Notes under the pieces: model-generated
Seen by the model: only the letters and a program-made list of their open reading frames with translations
The model's database searches: none
What the model was told of the DNA's origin: nothing
Translations under genes and position numbers: made by a program
From: Arenibacter algicola
Lineage (GTDB): Bacteria > Bacteroidota > Bacteroidia > Flavobacteriales > Flavobacteriaceae
Assembly (NCBI RefSeq): GCF_000733925.1
Contig: NZ_JPOO01000003.1
Coordinates: 186,001 to 250,000 of the forward strand
DNA length: 64,000 nt
Direction: 5' to 3'
Part shown: piece after piece, positions 34,591 to 42,507 of the stretch
Position numbering within the stretch: position 1 is the first letter of the stretch
Layout of the letters: every line of letters begins with the position of its first letter

Positions 34591-34660
34591 CGTATTTCAA
34601 AAGCCGCAGGCGTATTGGAAGGGGTTAGTCGAACTAACCCCGCCTTATCGGCGGGGTTTC
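34591..34660 (+). repeat. dispersed intergenic hairpin repeat, copy B
   Basis: Plus-strand copy with GTATTTCAAAAGCCGCAGGC, then GGGGTTAGTCGAACTAACCCC (a near-perfect inverted repeat) and CCCCGCC...GGCGGGG. It matches the inverted copy at 29919-29990 block by block. Confidence 0.75.
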
Positions 34661-34825
34661 TTATTAAATTACCCGGATCCTTGGATCGGGACCTTAAAGT
34701 GGGGGGCAGAGCTTGGCTAGGGATTTAATACCCTTTATTAATTGAACTAAGCCCGCAGCAAAAGCCGGATAAATCTAGGCTTGATGCCAAGCGGCTTGCC
34801 TCGAAAATTTTTATTCCCTATAATT

Positions 34826-34852
34826 CCTCGCGGGCTCAAGTCGAGGTTTTTT
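34826..34852 (+). terminator. possible hairpin terminator
   Basis: CCTCG (34826-34830) pairs with CGAGG (34842-34846) around an 11-nt loop, and TTTTTT follows. No plus-strand gene ends near, so it may be a repeat fragment instead. Confidence 0.35.
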
Positions 34853-34871
34853 GCTTATCCACTGTCAGATA

Positions 34872-36269
34872 CTAATCCAGAGTACCTACCATATCTTCAG
34901 GTTTTACCCACTCATCATAATCTTCAGCTGATACATATCCTAAATTAATAGCCTCTTCCTTTAAAGTAGTACCATTTTTATGGGCAGTATTGGCAATTTC
35001 TGCAGCCTTGTAATATCCTATTTTAGTATTCAGGGCCGTAACCAACATTAATGAATTGTTCAAAAGCTGCTTAATAACATCGTGATTGGGTTCTATACCT
35101 ACGGCACAATTTTCATCGAAACTAACACAGGCATCCCCAATTAATTGGGCAGATTGCAATATGTTAGCTGCCATCATGGGTTTAAAAACATTTAGTTCGT
35201 AATGGCCTTGGGTTCCACCTACGGAAATGGCAACATCGTTCCCCATCACTTGGGCACAAACCATGGTCAGTGCCTCACATTGTGTAGGATTTACTTTTCC
35301 AGGCATTATGGAACTACCCGGTTCGTTGGCCGGAATAATAATTTCACCGATTCCTGATCTAGGACCTGAAGCCATCATCCGTATATCATTGGCTATTTTA
35401 TTTAGACTTACTGCCAATTGCTTTAAAGCCCCATGGGTTTCTACTATGGCATCATGGGATGCCAGGGCCTCAAACTTGTTTTCAGCAGTTTTAAAGGGTA
35501 GTCCGGTAAATCTGGCGATATATTGTGAGACCAGTACATCATAACCCTTGGGAGCATTTAAACCGGTTCCTACTGCAGTACCGCCAAGTGCCAATTCACT
35601 CAAATGATCCAAGGTGTTGTCCAAGGCTTTTAATCCGTGATCCAATTGGGAAACATAACCAGAAATTTCCTGTCCCAAGGTTAGGGGAGTGGCATCCATT
35701 AAATGTGTTCGCCCTATTTTTACCACCTTGGCAAATTCTTTCGCCTTTTTATCCAGTGTATTCCTTAGTTGCGTAATTCCTGGTATGGTAACTTCAACAA
35801 TCTTTTTATAGGCAGCAATGTGCATCCCGGTAGGAAAAGTATCGTTGGAAGACTGGGATTTGTTTACATCATCATTGGGCTGAATTGTTTTTTCTCCTTC
35901 CCCTATCTTTTTACCGGCCAATTCATGGGCCCTATTGGCGATAACCTCGTTAACGTTCATATTGCTTTGGGTTCCCGAGCCGGTTTGCCATATCACCAAT
36001 GGAAATTGGTCATCGTGTTTACCCTCTAAAATTTCATCGCACACCTGGGCTATACGGTCTCTTTTTTCTTCGGAAAGTACCCCCAATTCAAAATTGGCGT
36101 AGGCCGCAGCTTTTTTTAAATAGGCAAATCCATAAACTACATCCAAAGGCATTGATGCCACCGGGCCAATTTTAAAATTATTTCTCGAGCGTTCGGTTTG
36201 AGCTCCCCAATATTTGTTGGACGGCACTTTAACCTCGCCCATGGTATCCTTTTCTATACGGTATTCCAT
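34872..36269 (-). CDS. fumC: class II fumarate hydratase
   Basis: A cytoplasmic homotetramer that hydrates fumarate to malate in the TCA cycle without an iron-sulfur cluster. The 465-residue length is normal. Signature GSSIMPGKVNPTQCEA (around residue 316-331) is complete, and N-terminal TERSRNNFKIG and IWQTGSGTQSNMNVNEVIANRA, GRTHLMDATPL and GGTAVGTGLNAP are the expected family blocks. It stands alone. A TAAATTTG element (minus strand, plus positions 36297-36304) lies 27 nt upstream, a likely -7 box. Confidence 0.95.
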   Translation of the reverse strand: MEYRIEKDTMGEVKVPSNKYWGAQTERSRNNFKIGPVASMPLDVVYGFAYLKKAAAYANFELGVLSEEKRDRIAQVCDEILEGKHDDQFPLVIWQTGSGTQSNMNVNEVIANRAHELAGKKIGEGEKTIQPNDDVNKSQSSNDTFPTGMHIAAYKKIVEVTIPGITQLRNTLDKKAKEFAKVVKIGRTHLMDATPLTLGQEISGYVSQLDHGLKALDNTLDHLSELALGGTAVGTGLNAPKGYDVLVSQYIARFTGLPFKTAENKFEALASHDAIVETHGALKQLAVSLNKIANDIRMMASGPRSGIGEIIIPANEPGSSIMPGKVNPTQCEALTMVCAQVMGNDVAISVGGTQGHYELNVFKPMMAANILQSAQLIGDACVSFDENCAVGIEPNHDVIKQLLNNSLMLVTALNTKIGYYKAAEIANTAHKNGTTLKEEAINLGYVSAEDYDEWVKPEDMVGTLD

Positions 36270-36296
36270 AATTTAAATTGAGTTTATTGATGATTA

Positions 36297-36304
36297 CAAA
36301 TTTA
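36297..36304 (-). promoter_or_regulatory. putative -7 element of the fumC promoter
   Basis: TAAATTTG on the minus strand fits the Bacteroidetes consensus; no TTG at the ideal spacing. Located 27 nt before the fumC start. Confidence 0.4.
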
Positions 36305-36547
36305 CATTTATATCAATAAGTTATAAAATTTAAGAAGCCTGATTTGTTGCTATAATAGGAATTTTAAGGATTTATAACGAATCCAAAATCAACTGTTTTA
36401 GGTGTTTGACTAATACATTTTGTGAATATATTTAATTCTTATAATAAGTTAAATCTAGTTAAATTATTTCGTAATTTAATAAAGTTCTTTAAATGGCTAT
36501 TTCCTGCCAGGTGTTTTTTTATTCTATATTCTAATCTCTTAAGTATT

Positions 36548-37087
36548 ATGAAAAAAATTACAGAATTTTTATTGGGCTTTTTAGGGACTTTTGCCGTAAT
36601 ATTATTGTTTGGGGGCTGTACCTCAGACACGGTTATGGAACCAGCTGAACAGATCTATCCCTTATCAGTGAAATCAAAATTGGGGGAAACTTTTAATTTT
36701 ACGACCTCCCTGAAGGGGAGGAATGAAGTTCCACCAGTACCTTCGGATGCCGCTGGACATGTAAGCATTAAAATAAATAAAGATGAAACTGAAATTCATT
36801 ACAAAATTACCGCTGCCAATATTGAAAACGTTAGGGCATCACATTTTCATATTGCTCCAGCTGGAAGCAATGGGGGAGTGGTAGCCTTTTTGTATTCCAA
36901 TTCTGATCAACCCTCAGGGCCTCAAAACGGAGTTTTGGTGGAAGGGATAATAACAGCAGATAACCTGATTAACTCAATGTTGGGACAACCCTTATCCAAC
37001 TTGATTGACGAAATTAGGGCCGGTAATGTCTATGTAAATGTTCACACTTCTCAGTATCCAGGAGGGGAGATAAGAGGTCAATTATAG
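36548..37087 (+). CDS. CHRD-domain lipoprotein
   Basis: A 179-residue exported protein. The ATG at 36548 starts a lipoprotein signal (LLFGGC, Cys near residue 24); the frame opens 42 codons earlier but that part shows no signal features. Residues of about 50-178 are a CHRD domain (chordin-like): LKGRNEVPPVPSDAAGHV, ASHFHIAPAGSNGGVV, GNVYVNVHTSQYPGGEIRGQL. CHRD proteins are secreted, of unknown role; a wall or surface function is likely. A large hairpin follows the gene. Confidence 0.85.
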   Translation: MKKITEFLLGFLGTFAVILLFGGCTSDTVMEPAEQIYPLSVKSKLGETFNFTTSLKGRNEVPPVPSDAAGHVSIKINKDETEIHYKITAANIENVRASHFHIAPAGSNGGVVAFLYSNSDQPSGPQNGVLVEGIITADNLINSMLGQPLSNLIDEIRAGNVYVNVHTSQYPGGEIRGQL

Positions 37088-37117
37088 GAAAAAACAATTT
37101 TAACATTCAATGCTATT

Positions 37118-37155
37118 AAGAGCAGGTTTTAAATGAAAAATTTAGACCTGCTCTT
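37118..37155. terminator. hairpin between convergent genes
   Basis: AAGAGCAGGT (37118-37127) pairs perfectly with ACCTGCTCTT (37146-37155), with an inner TAAAT/ATTTA pairing around a GAAAA loop. There is no T-run of note, so it may be a terminator or only a stabilising hairpin. Confidence 0.5.
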
Positions 37156-37177
37156 GCAATAATATCGTTCATGTAAC

Positions 37178-37594
37178 TCAATCCGTTAGAAATCTCTCAT
37201 TATTTTCTGGAGAAGGCACCATACACACTTCTTTTTTACCATACCATTTATACCTGTTTTTGGCAATATAGTCATACACCCAATCTCTTATTTTTTCAGG
37301 TATCCATTCGAACACACTTGTCAATTGCCAAACACCTCCAAAAGACCGGGCAATTTTAAGGGCGGCTGTAGATTTGGTATAATAGGCTACACCAGGCTCA
37401 ATAAGTATAATAGAATCGATCTGGGAAGTATCAATCCCTCGCTGCTCCACTAATTTCTTGCCAATTTCACTTTGTAGTGCAGCAAACCTATAGGCATTGC
37501 TTTTATCGCGTCTAATAACGTATTGAACGGAACTATTGCAAAGGTTGCAAACGCCGTCAAAGAGTATTATTTTATTGTTTTCAATCATTTCCAT
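37178..37594 (-). CDS. thiol-disulfide oxidoreductase-like DCC-family protein (DUF393)
   Basis: A 138-residue cytoplasmic protein. The family motif DGVCNLC at residues 13-19 (DxxCxxC) is intact and is the supposed redox center. Other blocks are RRDKSNAYRFAALQSE and YYTKSTAALKIARSFGG, then IPEKIRDWVYDYIAKNRY. The family is widespread but its substrate is not established. It lies 17 nt downstream of mutS2 on the same strand and is probably cotranscribed. Confidence 0.85.
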   Translation of the reverse strand: MEMIENNKIILFDGVCNLCNSSVQYVIRRDKSNAYRFAALQSEIGKKLVEQRGIDTSQIDSIILIEPGVAYYTKSTAALKIARSFGGVWQLTSVFEWIPEKIRDWVYDYIAKNRYKWYGKKEVCMVPSPENNERFLTD

Positions 37595-37611
37595 AGTGGT
37601 CCTACCACTTT

Positions 37612-39783
37612 TTACATTTTTCTTTCTACCAATTCCAGTTGGTCTACCGCAACATTGGTGGTGAAAATACCGTAGTTGACTATAGCCTTGTTCTTCTCCA
37701 AACTATCTATACTGCCCACAGCCTTTCCGTCCATTAAACGTACACGATCCCCCACTTTAAATACCGGACGGGGCTTATTTTTTTCCTTTACTTCGGCCTT
37801 CTTTTTCTCAACCTTTTTCTTTTCGCGGATCACCTCCACCTTTTTTATCACCTCTTGTTCTACTTTGGCCTTCCTTTCCTTTTGTGCCTTTACTTCTTTT
37901 ACCGATTGTTTTTTGCGTTTACTATTCTCCGTTTCCACTATACGTATTAACTCGGAAACCAAATTACGCTTCTTTTTATCCTGAAAATATTTTTCTGCAG
38001 CCGTATTTACCTTATTTCCCAAATAGATCATCCGTTGATTATGATCGTACAGTTCCTGATAGTTTTCCAATTTGGATTTGATCTTGGAATTAAGGTCCTC
38101 CAATTTCTGGGCTTCCGTCCTGGCCTTGGATTCTTCTTCCTGAAGCCTGGAACCGGTTTTCTCCATTTTACTACGCTCCTTTTGGAGCTTGGCAATGGTG
38201 GCATCAAAACGGACCTTGCCATGCTCTATTTTCTTTTTAGCCTTATTGATAAGGCTATAGGGAATACCATTCTTTTGAGCCACTTCAAAGGTAAAGGAAC
38301 TACCGGCCTGTCCCAATACCAACTGATAAGTGGGTTCCAAGGATTTTCCGTCAAAAAGCATATTGGCATTGGTAACATGTGGCAATTCATTGGCCAACAG
38401 TTTAAGATTGGCATAATGGGTGGTGATTACTCCGTAGGCACCCCTTTCATAAAAAACCTCCAAAAAGGTCTCGGCCAGGGCACCGCCCAGTTCCGGATCA
38501 CTTCCTGTTCCAAATTCATCGATCAGAAACAAGGTCTTGTCGTTGCACTTGCGCAAGAAGTAATTCATATTCTTTAAGCGATAGCTATAGGTGCTTAAAT
38601 GGTTTTCTATGGATTGGTTGTCCCCAATATCCGTCAGGACATTGTCGAACAAACATACTTTAGACCTCTCATGAACAGGGATCAATAAGCCGCTTTGGAG
38701 CATTACCTGTAAAAGACCAATTGTTTTGAGGGTAATACTTTTTCCCCCGGCATTGGGTCCAGAAATCACTATAATTCTGTTTTCTGGATGCAGGGCAATT
38801 GTTTGAGGGTATGTTTTTTCCTTTTTGTACTTATTGCTCAAAAACAATAAGGGGTGGTAGGCATCCCTTAGATAAAGCTCTCTATTGTCACTAATTTCTG
38901 GCAGCAGGGCATCCATTTCCAGAGCATATTTTGCCTTGGAGGCCGTTATGTCCAAATGCACCAAAAAATCTTGGTAAGCATATAATTCAGGTGCAAAAGG
39001 ACGTATACGATTTGTTAAGTCGTTCAATATTTTTTGTATCTCCTCCCGTTCCTCGAATTCCAGGTTACCTAATTCCCTACTGTACCTAAGGGTAGCCTCC
39101 GGTTCAATATAGACGATACTTCCTGTCTTGGAAGTTCTCATTACAGCACCCTTTACTTTTTTTCGATACATGCTCTTTACGGCTAGTACACGCCTATTAT
39201 CTACAACTGATTCCCTTATTTCATCCAAAAGCTCCGAAGCGTGATAGGTATTCAGCGCTGTGGCAAAACTTTGATTTATTTTGCCCTTCACCACAACCAT
39301 TTGGGAACGGATATTTTGAAGGTTGTTGGATGCATTATCCTTTATTTCCCCAAATTTATCAATGACAGCCTCTATATTTCGAGGAATTTCTGTGTTAAGG
39401 GTAATACCATCGGAAACAGCAAATAGTAGGGGATAGTACTCCTTAAATTTTATAAAGAACTTAATATGCGTTGCTACAGTTGTACAAATGGAACCAATTT
39501 TCTTGAACCCACCTACCTCCAAGGTGGTATTCTCAATTTTAAGGAGTTTCAACTCCGGATTTATGGTATCAAAGTTATGATTGGGAATCCTATTGTCGTT
39601 GGAATAGGAGGCCAAATACTCCGATGTCTGTCCCAAAACGTCCAATAATTCGGATTTGATAGATATTGGTTCCAAATTGGCCACCTGTTCCTTACCTAGC
39701 TCTGTAGTGCAACGGGCAGCCAATTGCAGTAGGACGGTATTAAACTCGAGATCTTGAAGCGTTTTTGAACTTATTTTATTCAT
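37612..39783 (-). CDS. mutS2: MutS2-family ATPase without Smr nuclease domain
   Basis: A 723-residue MutS2-like protein; family members suppress homologous recombination or rescue stalled ribosomes. The ATPase core is intact: Walker A GPNAGGKSITLKTIG (about residues 340-355), Walker B LIDEFGTGSDPELGG, and ITTHYANLKLLA. An extended charged coiled coil (about 520-640) is rich in Lys/Glu/Arg. The C-terminus ends with FKVGDRVRLMDGKAVGSIDSL, a KOW/SH3-like module, and no Smr domain. B. subtilis MutS2 is about 785 residues with Smr. Absence of Smr is common in Bacteroidota. Confidence 0.88.
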   Translation of the reverse strand: MNKISSKTLQDLEFNTVLLQLAARCTTELGKEQVANLEPISIKSELLDVLGQTSEYLASYSNDNRIPNHNFDTINPELKLLKIENTTLEVGGFKKIGSICTTVATHIKFFIKFKEYYPLLFAVSDGITLNTEIPRNIEAVIDKFGEIKDNASNNLQNIRSQMVVVKGKINQSFATALNTYHASELLDEIRESVVDNRRVLAVKSMYRKKVKGAVMRTSKTGSIVYIEPEATLRYSRELGNLEFEEREEIQKILNDLTNRIRPFAPELYAYQDFLVHLDITASKAKYALEMDALLPEISDNRELYLRDAYHPLLFLSNKYKKEKTYPQTIALHPENRIIVISGPNAGGKSITLKTIGLLQVMLQSGLLIPVHERSKVCLFDNVLTDIGDNQSIENHLSTYSYRLKNMNYFLRKCNDKTLFLIDEFGTGSDPELGGALAETFLEVFYERGAYGVITTHYANLKLLANELPHVTNANMLFDGKSLEPTYQLVLGQAGSSFTFEVAQKNGIPYSLINKAKKKIEHGKVRFDATIAKLQKERSKMEKTGSRLQEEESKARTEAQKLEDLNSKIKSKLENYQELYDHNQRMIYLGNKVNTAAEKYFQDKKKRNLVSELIRIVETENSKRKKQSVKEVKAQKERKAKVEQEVIKKVEVIREKKKVEKKKAEVKEKNKPRPVFKVGDRVRLMDGKAVGSIDSLEKNKAIVNYGIFTTNVAVDQLELVERKM

Positions 39784-40025
39784 TTATGCAATTTTCCTTT
39801 CTATAAGGTTTTATAACCTTCAAAGGTAAGGAATAGGTGCAATATGGGAAGACTGTAAATACATGTATTTGTTGTCCTGCCATACCTTTTTTTGGCCCAA
39901 AGACCTGCCCAAGGGGCATAAAAGAAGAGGAATATTGGTCCCTAGAACAATATTTTTGGCACAGTATATGTTTTATAGCTAGGCTATTACTTTAGTTTTA
40001 TTTAATAACCATTTAAAACCACCAG

Positions 40026-41075
40026 ATGAAAAACCATAAATTAATACTAGGATATATTGGTATTGGCATTTTGTTAATGTCCTGCAGTGCCACCAATAAT
40101 TTAACGATGGGTGCCACAGAACCTGCCATAGTGCATCTTCCGAAAGATATACAGAGAATAGGTATTATTAATAGAAGTTTACCTTCCGAAGGCAATAAAC
40201 AAATTGACAAAATAGACCAGATATTGTCCGCCGAAGGTTTAAATCTTGATAAAAAAGGGGCTGAAGTTGCCATTAGCGCCCTATCGGATAAATTAGCCGG
40301 TACAGGAAGATTTGAAGAAATCCTTATTTTGGACAACGCAACGGAAATAAGAAAAGGACTGGATGTCTTTCCGGCCAGTTTGTCCTGGGAGATTATAGAG
40401 CAGATTTGTGAGGCCAATGGTGTTGATGCCATTTTTTCCTTGGCTTTTTACGATACGGACACGCAGGTTTCCTATAAACCATCCTTAATGCAACTTCCCA
40501 ACAGTTTAGGAGTTAAGGTGTCGGTTCCGGCCCATGAAGTCACTCTGAACACCCTTATAAAAAATGGATGGAGAATCTATAACCCACGTACAAGGCAAAT
40601 TGTGGACGAATTTATGTACACCGATCACTTGGTATCCTCAGGGCGAGGTATTAATCCGGTTAAGGCAATCGAAGCCGTAGCCCGAAGAAATGAGGCCGTT
40701 GAGGAATTGAGCAAAAATATTGGATATGCCTATGGATCTAGGCTTTCCCCATATAGACATAGAATCAGTAGGGATTACTTTGTTCGTGGATCCGACAATT
40801 TTGTAGTGGCAAAAAGAAGGGCGCAAACCGGAGATTGGCAGGGTGCGGCACAACTTTGGGAAAAGGAGCTGGACAATTCCAAGTCGAAAATTGCAGGAAG
40901 GGCCTGTTACAATATGGCGATAATAAATGAGATCAACGGAGATTTGAATGCCGCCATGGATTGGGCTTCAAAGTCTTATGCGGATTATGACAATAAGGAG
41001 GCCCTCAGATATTTGAATATTCTTAAATACCGATTATCTCAAAATGAAGTCTTGGAGCAACAAGCTTCCCGATAA
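40026..41075 (+). CDS. DUF6340-like lipoprotein, first of a tandem pair
   Basis: A 349-residue exported protein with a lipoprotein signal (LLMSC, Cys near residue 20). A conserved N-terminal block is VHLPKDIQRIGIINRS, then RFEEILILDNAT and VDAIFSLAFYDTDTQVS. The C-terminal third carries two TPR-like helix pairs: GDWQGAAQLWEKELDNS and NMAIINEINGDLNAAMDWASKSY. It belongs to the Bacteroidota DUF6340 type as I recognise it; no function is known. Its paralog follows 310 nt downstream with equal length. Confidence 0.72.
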   Translation: MKNHKLILGYIGIGILLMSCSATNNLTMGATEPAIVHLPKDIQRIGIINRSLPSEGNKQIDKIDQILSAEGLNLDKKGAEVAISALSDKLAGTGRFEEILILDNATEIRKGLDVFPASLSWEIIEQICEANGVDAIFSLAFYDTDTQVSYKPSLMQLPNSLGVKVSVPAHEVTLNTLIKNGWRIYNPRTRQIVDEFMYTDHLVSSGRGINPVKAIEAVARRNEAVEELSKNIGYAYGSRLSPYRHRISRDYFVRGSDNFVVAKRRAQTGDWQGAAQLWEKELDNSKSKIAGRACYNMAIINEINGDLNAAMDWASKSYADYDNKEALRYLNILKYRLSQNEVLEQQASR

Positions 41076-41122
41076 AAATATGGCTCTTTTATAAGCCACA
41101 TTTTCTTGGAAAATAACACCAG

Positions 41123-41164
41123 AAAGTCCGTTGTCCATAAAATTGGAACCGGACTTTTTTTTTG
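41123..41164 (+). terminator. hairpin terminator between DUF6340-like paralogs
   Basis: AAAGTCCG (41123-41130) pairs with CGGACTTT (41150-41157), with inner TCCA/TTGGA pairing, followed by at least six more T. It lies in the 310-nt spacer between the two paralogs, which otherwise shows no gene. Confidence 0.8.
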
Positions 41165-41385
41165 GTTTAATGTATATTCTTTCAATTATACCAAGTCTCC
41201 GTTATGCTTCTAAAATTGTACAAAAAACGCCGTTAAGATGATATTTTTTCAAAAATAAGAAGCAATCAGCCCTAAAATTGAATGGTTTAGGGGTAAATGG
41301 ACAATATTTTCACTATAAAATGAGTTTTACAAAGGTTATGATGTTACGTCTAATTTTTTCTAAGCTTGAATTTAATTTACAAAGC

Positions 41386-42435
41386 ATGAGCAAGTTTTGT
41401 ATCCAGTTTTTATTGTTTTGCATTATAGTTTTAACTGTAGGCTGCAGTTCCACCAAGGAAATTGTCCTTCAAACTATAGAACCTTCACCTGTACATATTT
41501 CCCAAAAAATTAAAAGGATAGGTATCGTTAATAGGAGTATACTGCCACAGGCAGATAAGGATGAAACAGGCCTTAACGGAATGGTGGCCGCTGAAGAGCA
41601 ATGGCTTTCGGAGCAGGGCAGGAATGCTGCTCTAACGGGATTGTTCAACGAATTATTAAAGGACAACCGTTTTGAAACTATTAAAATCTTGGATTCGATA
41701 CCCCACGAAATTTTACATTTTGAGATGGGAAACGATTCTATTTCCTGGGCCTCTGTTGAAAATATTTGTAATATATATAATGTGGATGCCATCTTTTCAA
41801 TGGCCTTTTTTGATACGGAAACCAAAGTATCCATTAAAAAAACCTCAATGATGCAACCAAACCTCATGAGGGTGAAAGTTAAGGTACCGGCCCAAGAGCT
41901 TACCTTGGAAACCCTTATTGAAAATGGTTGGAAAATATACTATCCCAAATCCCAGGAAATAATTGATGAGATAGTTTTTAACGATCAAGTTATTTCCAAG
42001 GGCAAAGGCACCAATCCTATAGAGGCATATAAGGCCATCGAGGGTAGAAAGGAAACCCTTGTGGAACAGAGCAAGGCCACGGGCAGCAATTATGGACAGC
42101 GACTATTACCTTTCGAAAACAGTGTTGAGAGATTATATTACGTGCGCGGCACCACGAATTTTGAACAAGCTTATACATTAGTGGAAAACGGGGATTGGCA
42201 GGGTGCTGCTCAACTTTGGGAAAAGGAATTGGATAATTCCAATTCTAAAATTGCAGGCCGTGCCTGTTACAATATGGCAGTTATGCACGAAATTAATGGC
42301 GACCTTACATCCGCTACAGATTGGGCTACAAAATCTTACAAGGACCATGAAAACAAAGATGCCCTGGAATATTTGGATATTCTTAAATATAGGTCATTTC
42401 AAAATCAAATTTTGGAACAACAGGTTTCTAGATAA
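41386..42435 (+). CDS. DUF6340-like lipoprotein, second of a tandem pair
   Basis: A 349-residue paralog of the preceding gene. I set the start at ATG 41386 because it gives a lipoprotein signal (VLTVGC, Cys near residue 20) and exactly the length of the first copy; an upstream TTG start adds 36 residues with no similarity. Shared blocks: IKRIGIVNRS, RFETIKILDSIP, VDAIFSMAFFDTETKVS, and the almost identical TPR-like tail GDWQGAAQLWEKELDNS. The pair looks like a local duplication, diverged in the middle, and a terminator between them makes separate transcription likely. Function unknown. Confidence 0.72.
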   Translation: MSKFCIQFLLFCIIVLTVGCSSTKEIVLQTIEPSPVHISQKIKRIGIVNRSILPQADKDETGLNGMVAAEEQWLSEQGRNAALTGLFNELLKDNRFETIKILDSIPHEILHFEMGNDSISWASVENICNIYNVDAIFSMAFFDTETKVSIKKTSMMQPNLMRVKVKVPAQELTLETLIENGWKIYYPKSQEIIDEIVFNDQVISKGKGTNPIEAYKAIEGRKETLVEQSKATGSNYGQRLLPFENSVERLYYVRGTTNFEQAYTLVENGDWQGAAQLWEKELDNSNSKIAGRACYNMAVMHEINGDLTSATDWATKSYKDHENKDALEYLDILKYRSFQNQILEQQVSR

Positions 42436-42507
42436 ATACATTAATTAAATAGAGCTACAGCAACATCTTCAATTGGATAATCATAATGTTATAGAACTTG
42501 GCAAGTC

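Larger units (their letters stand above)
34525..34871. other. 347-nt spacer with terminator and several hairpins
   Basis: No gene is supported. It holds the terminator at 34546-34580, copy B of the dispersed repeat, a small hairpin (GATCC/GGATC near 34675), and CCTCG/CGAGG followed by T-run (34826-34852). The last may terminate a plus-strand transcript or be another repeat remnant. Confidence 0.6.

Noticed and set aside
36422..36547. Longer N-terminus for the CHRD protein
   Set aside because: The extra 42 codons give no signal and the lipoprotein signal starts exactly at ATG 36548.
41278..41385. Upstream TTG start for the second DUF6340-like gene
   Set aside because: The ATG at 41386 gives the lipoprotein signal and the same length (349) as the paralog.
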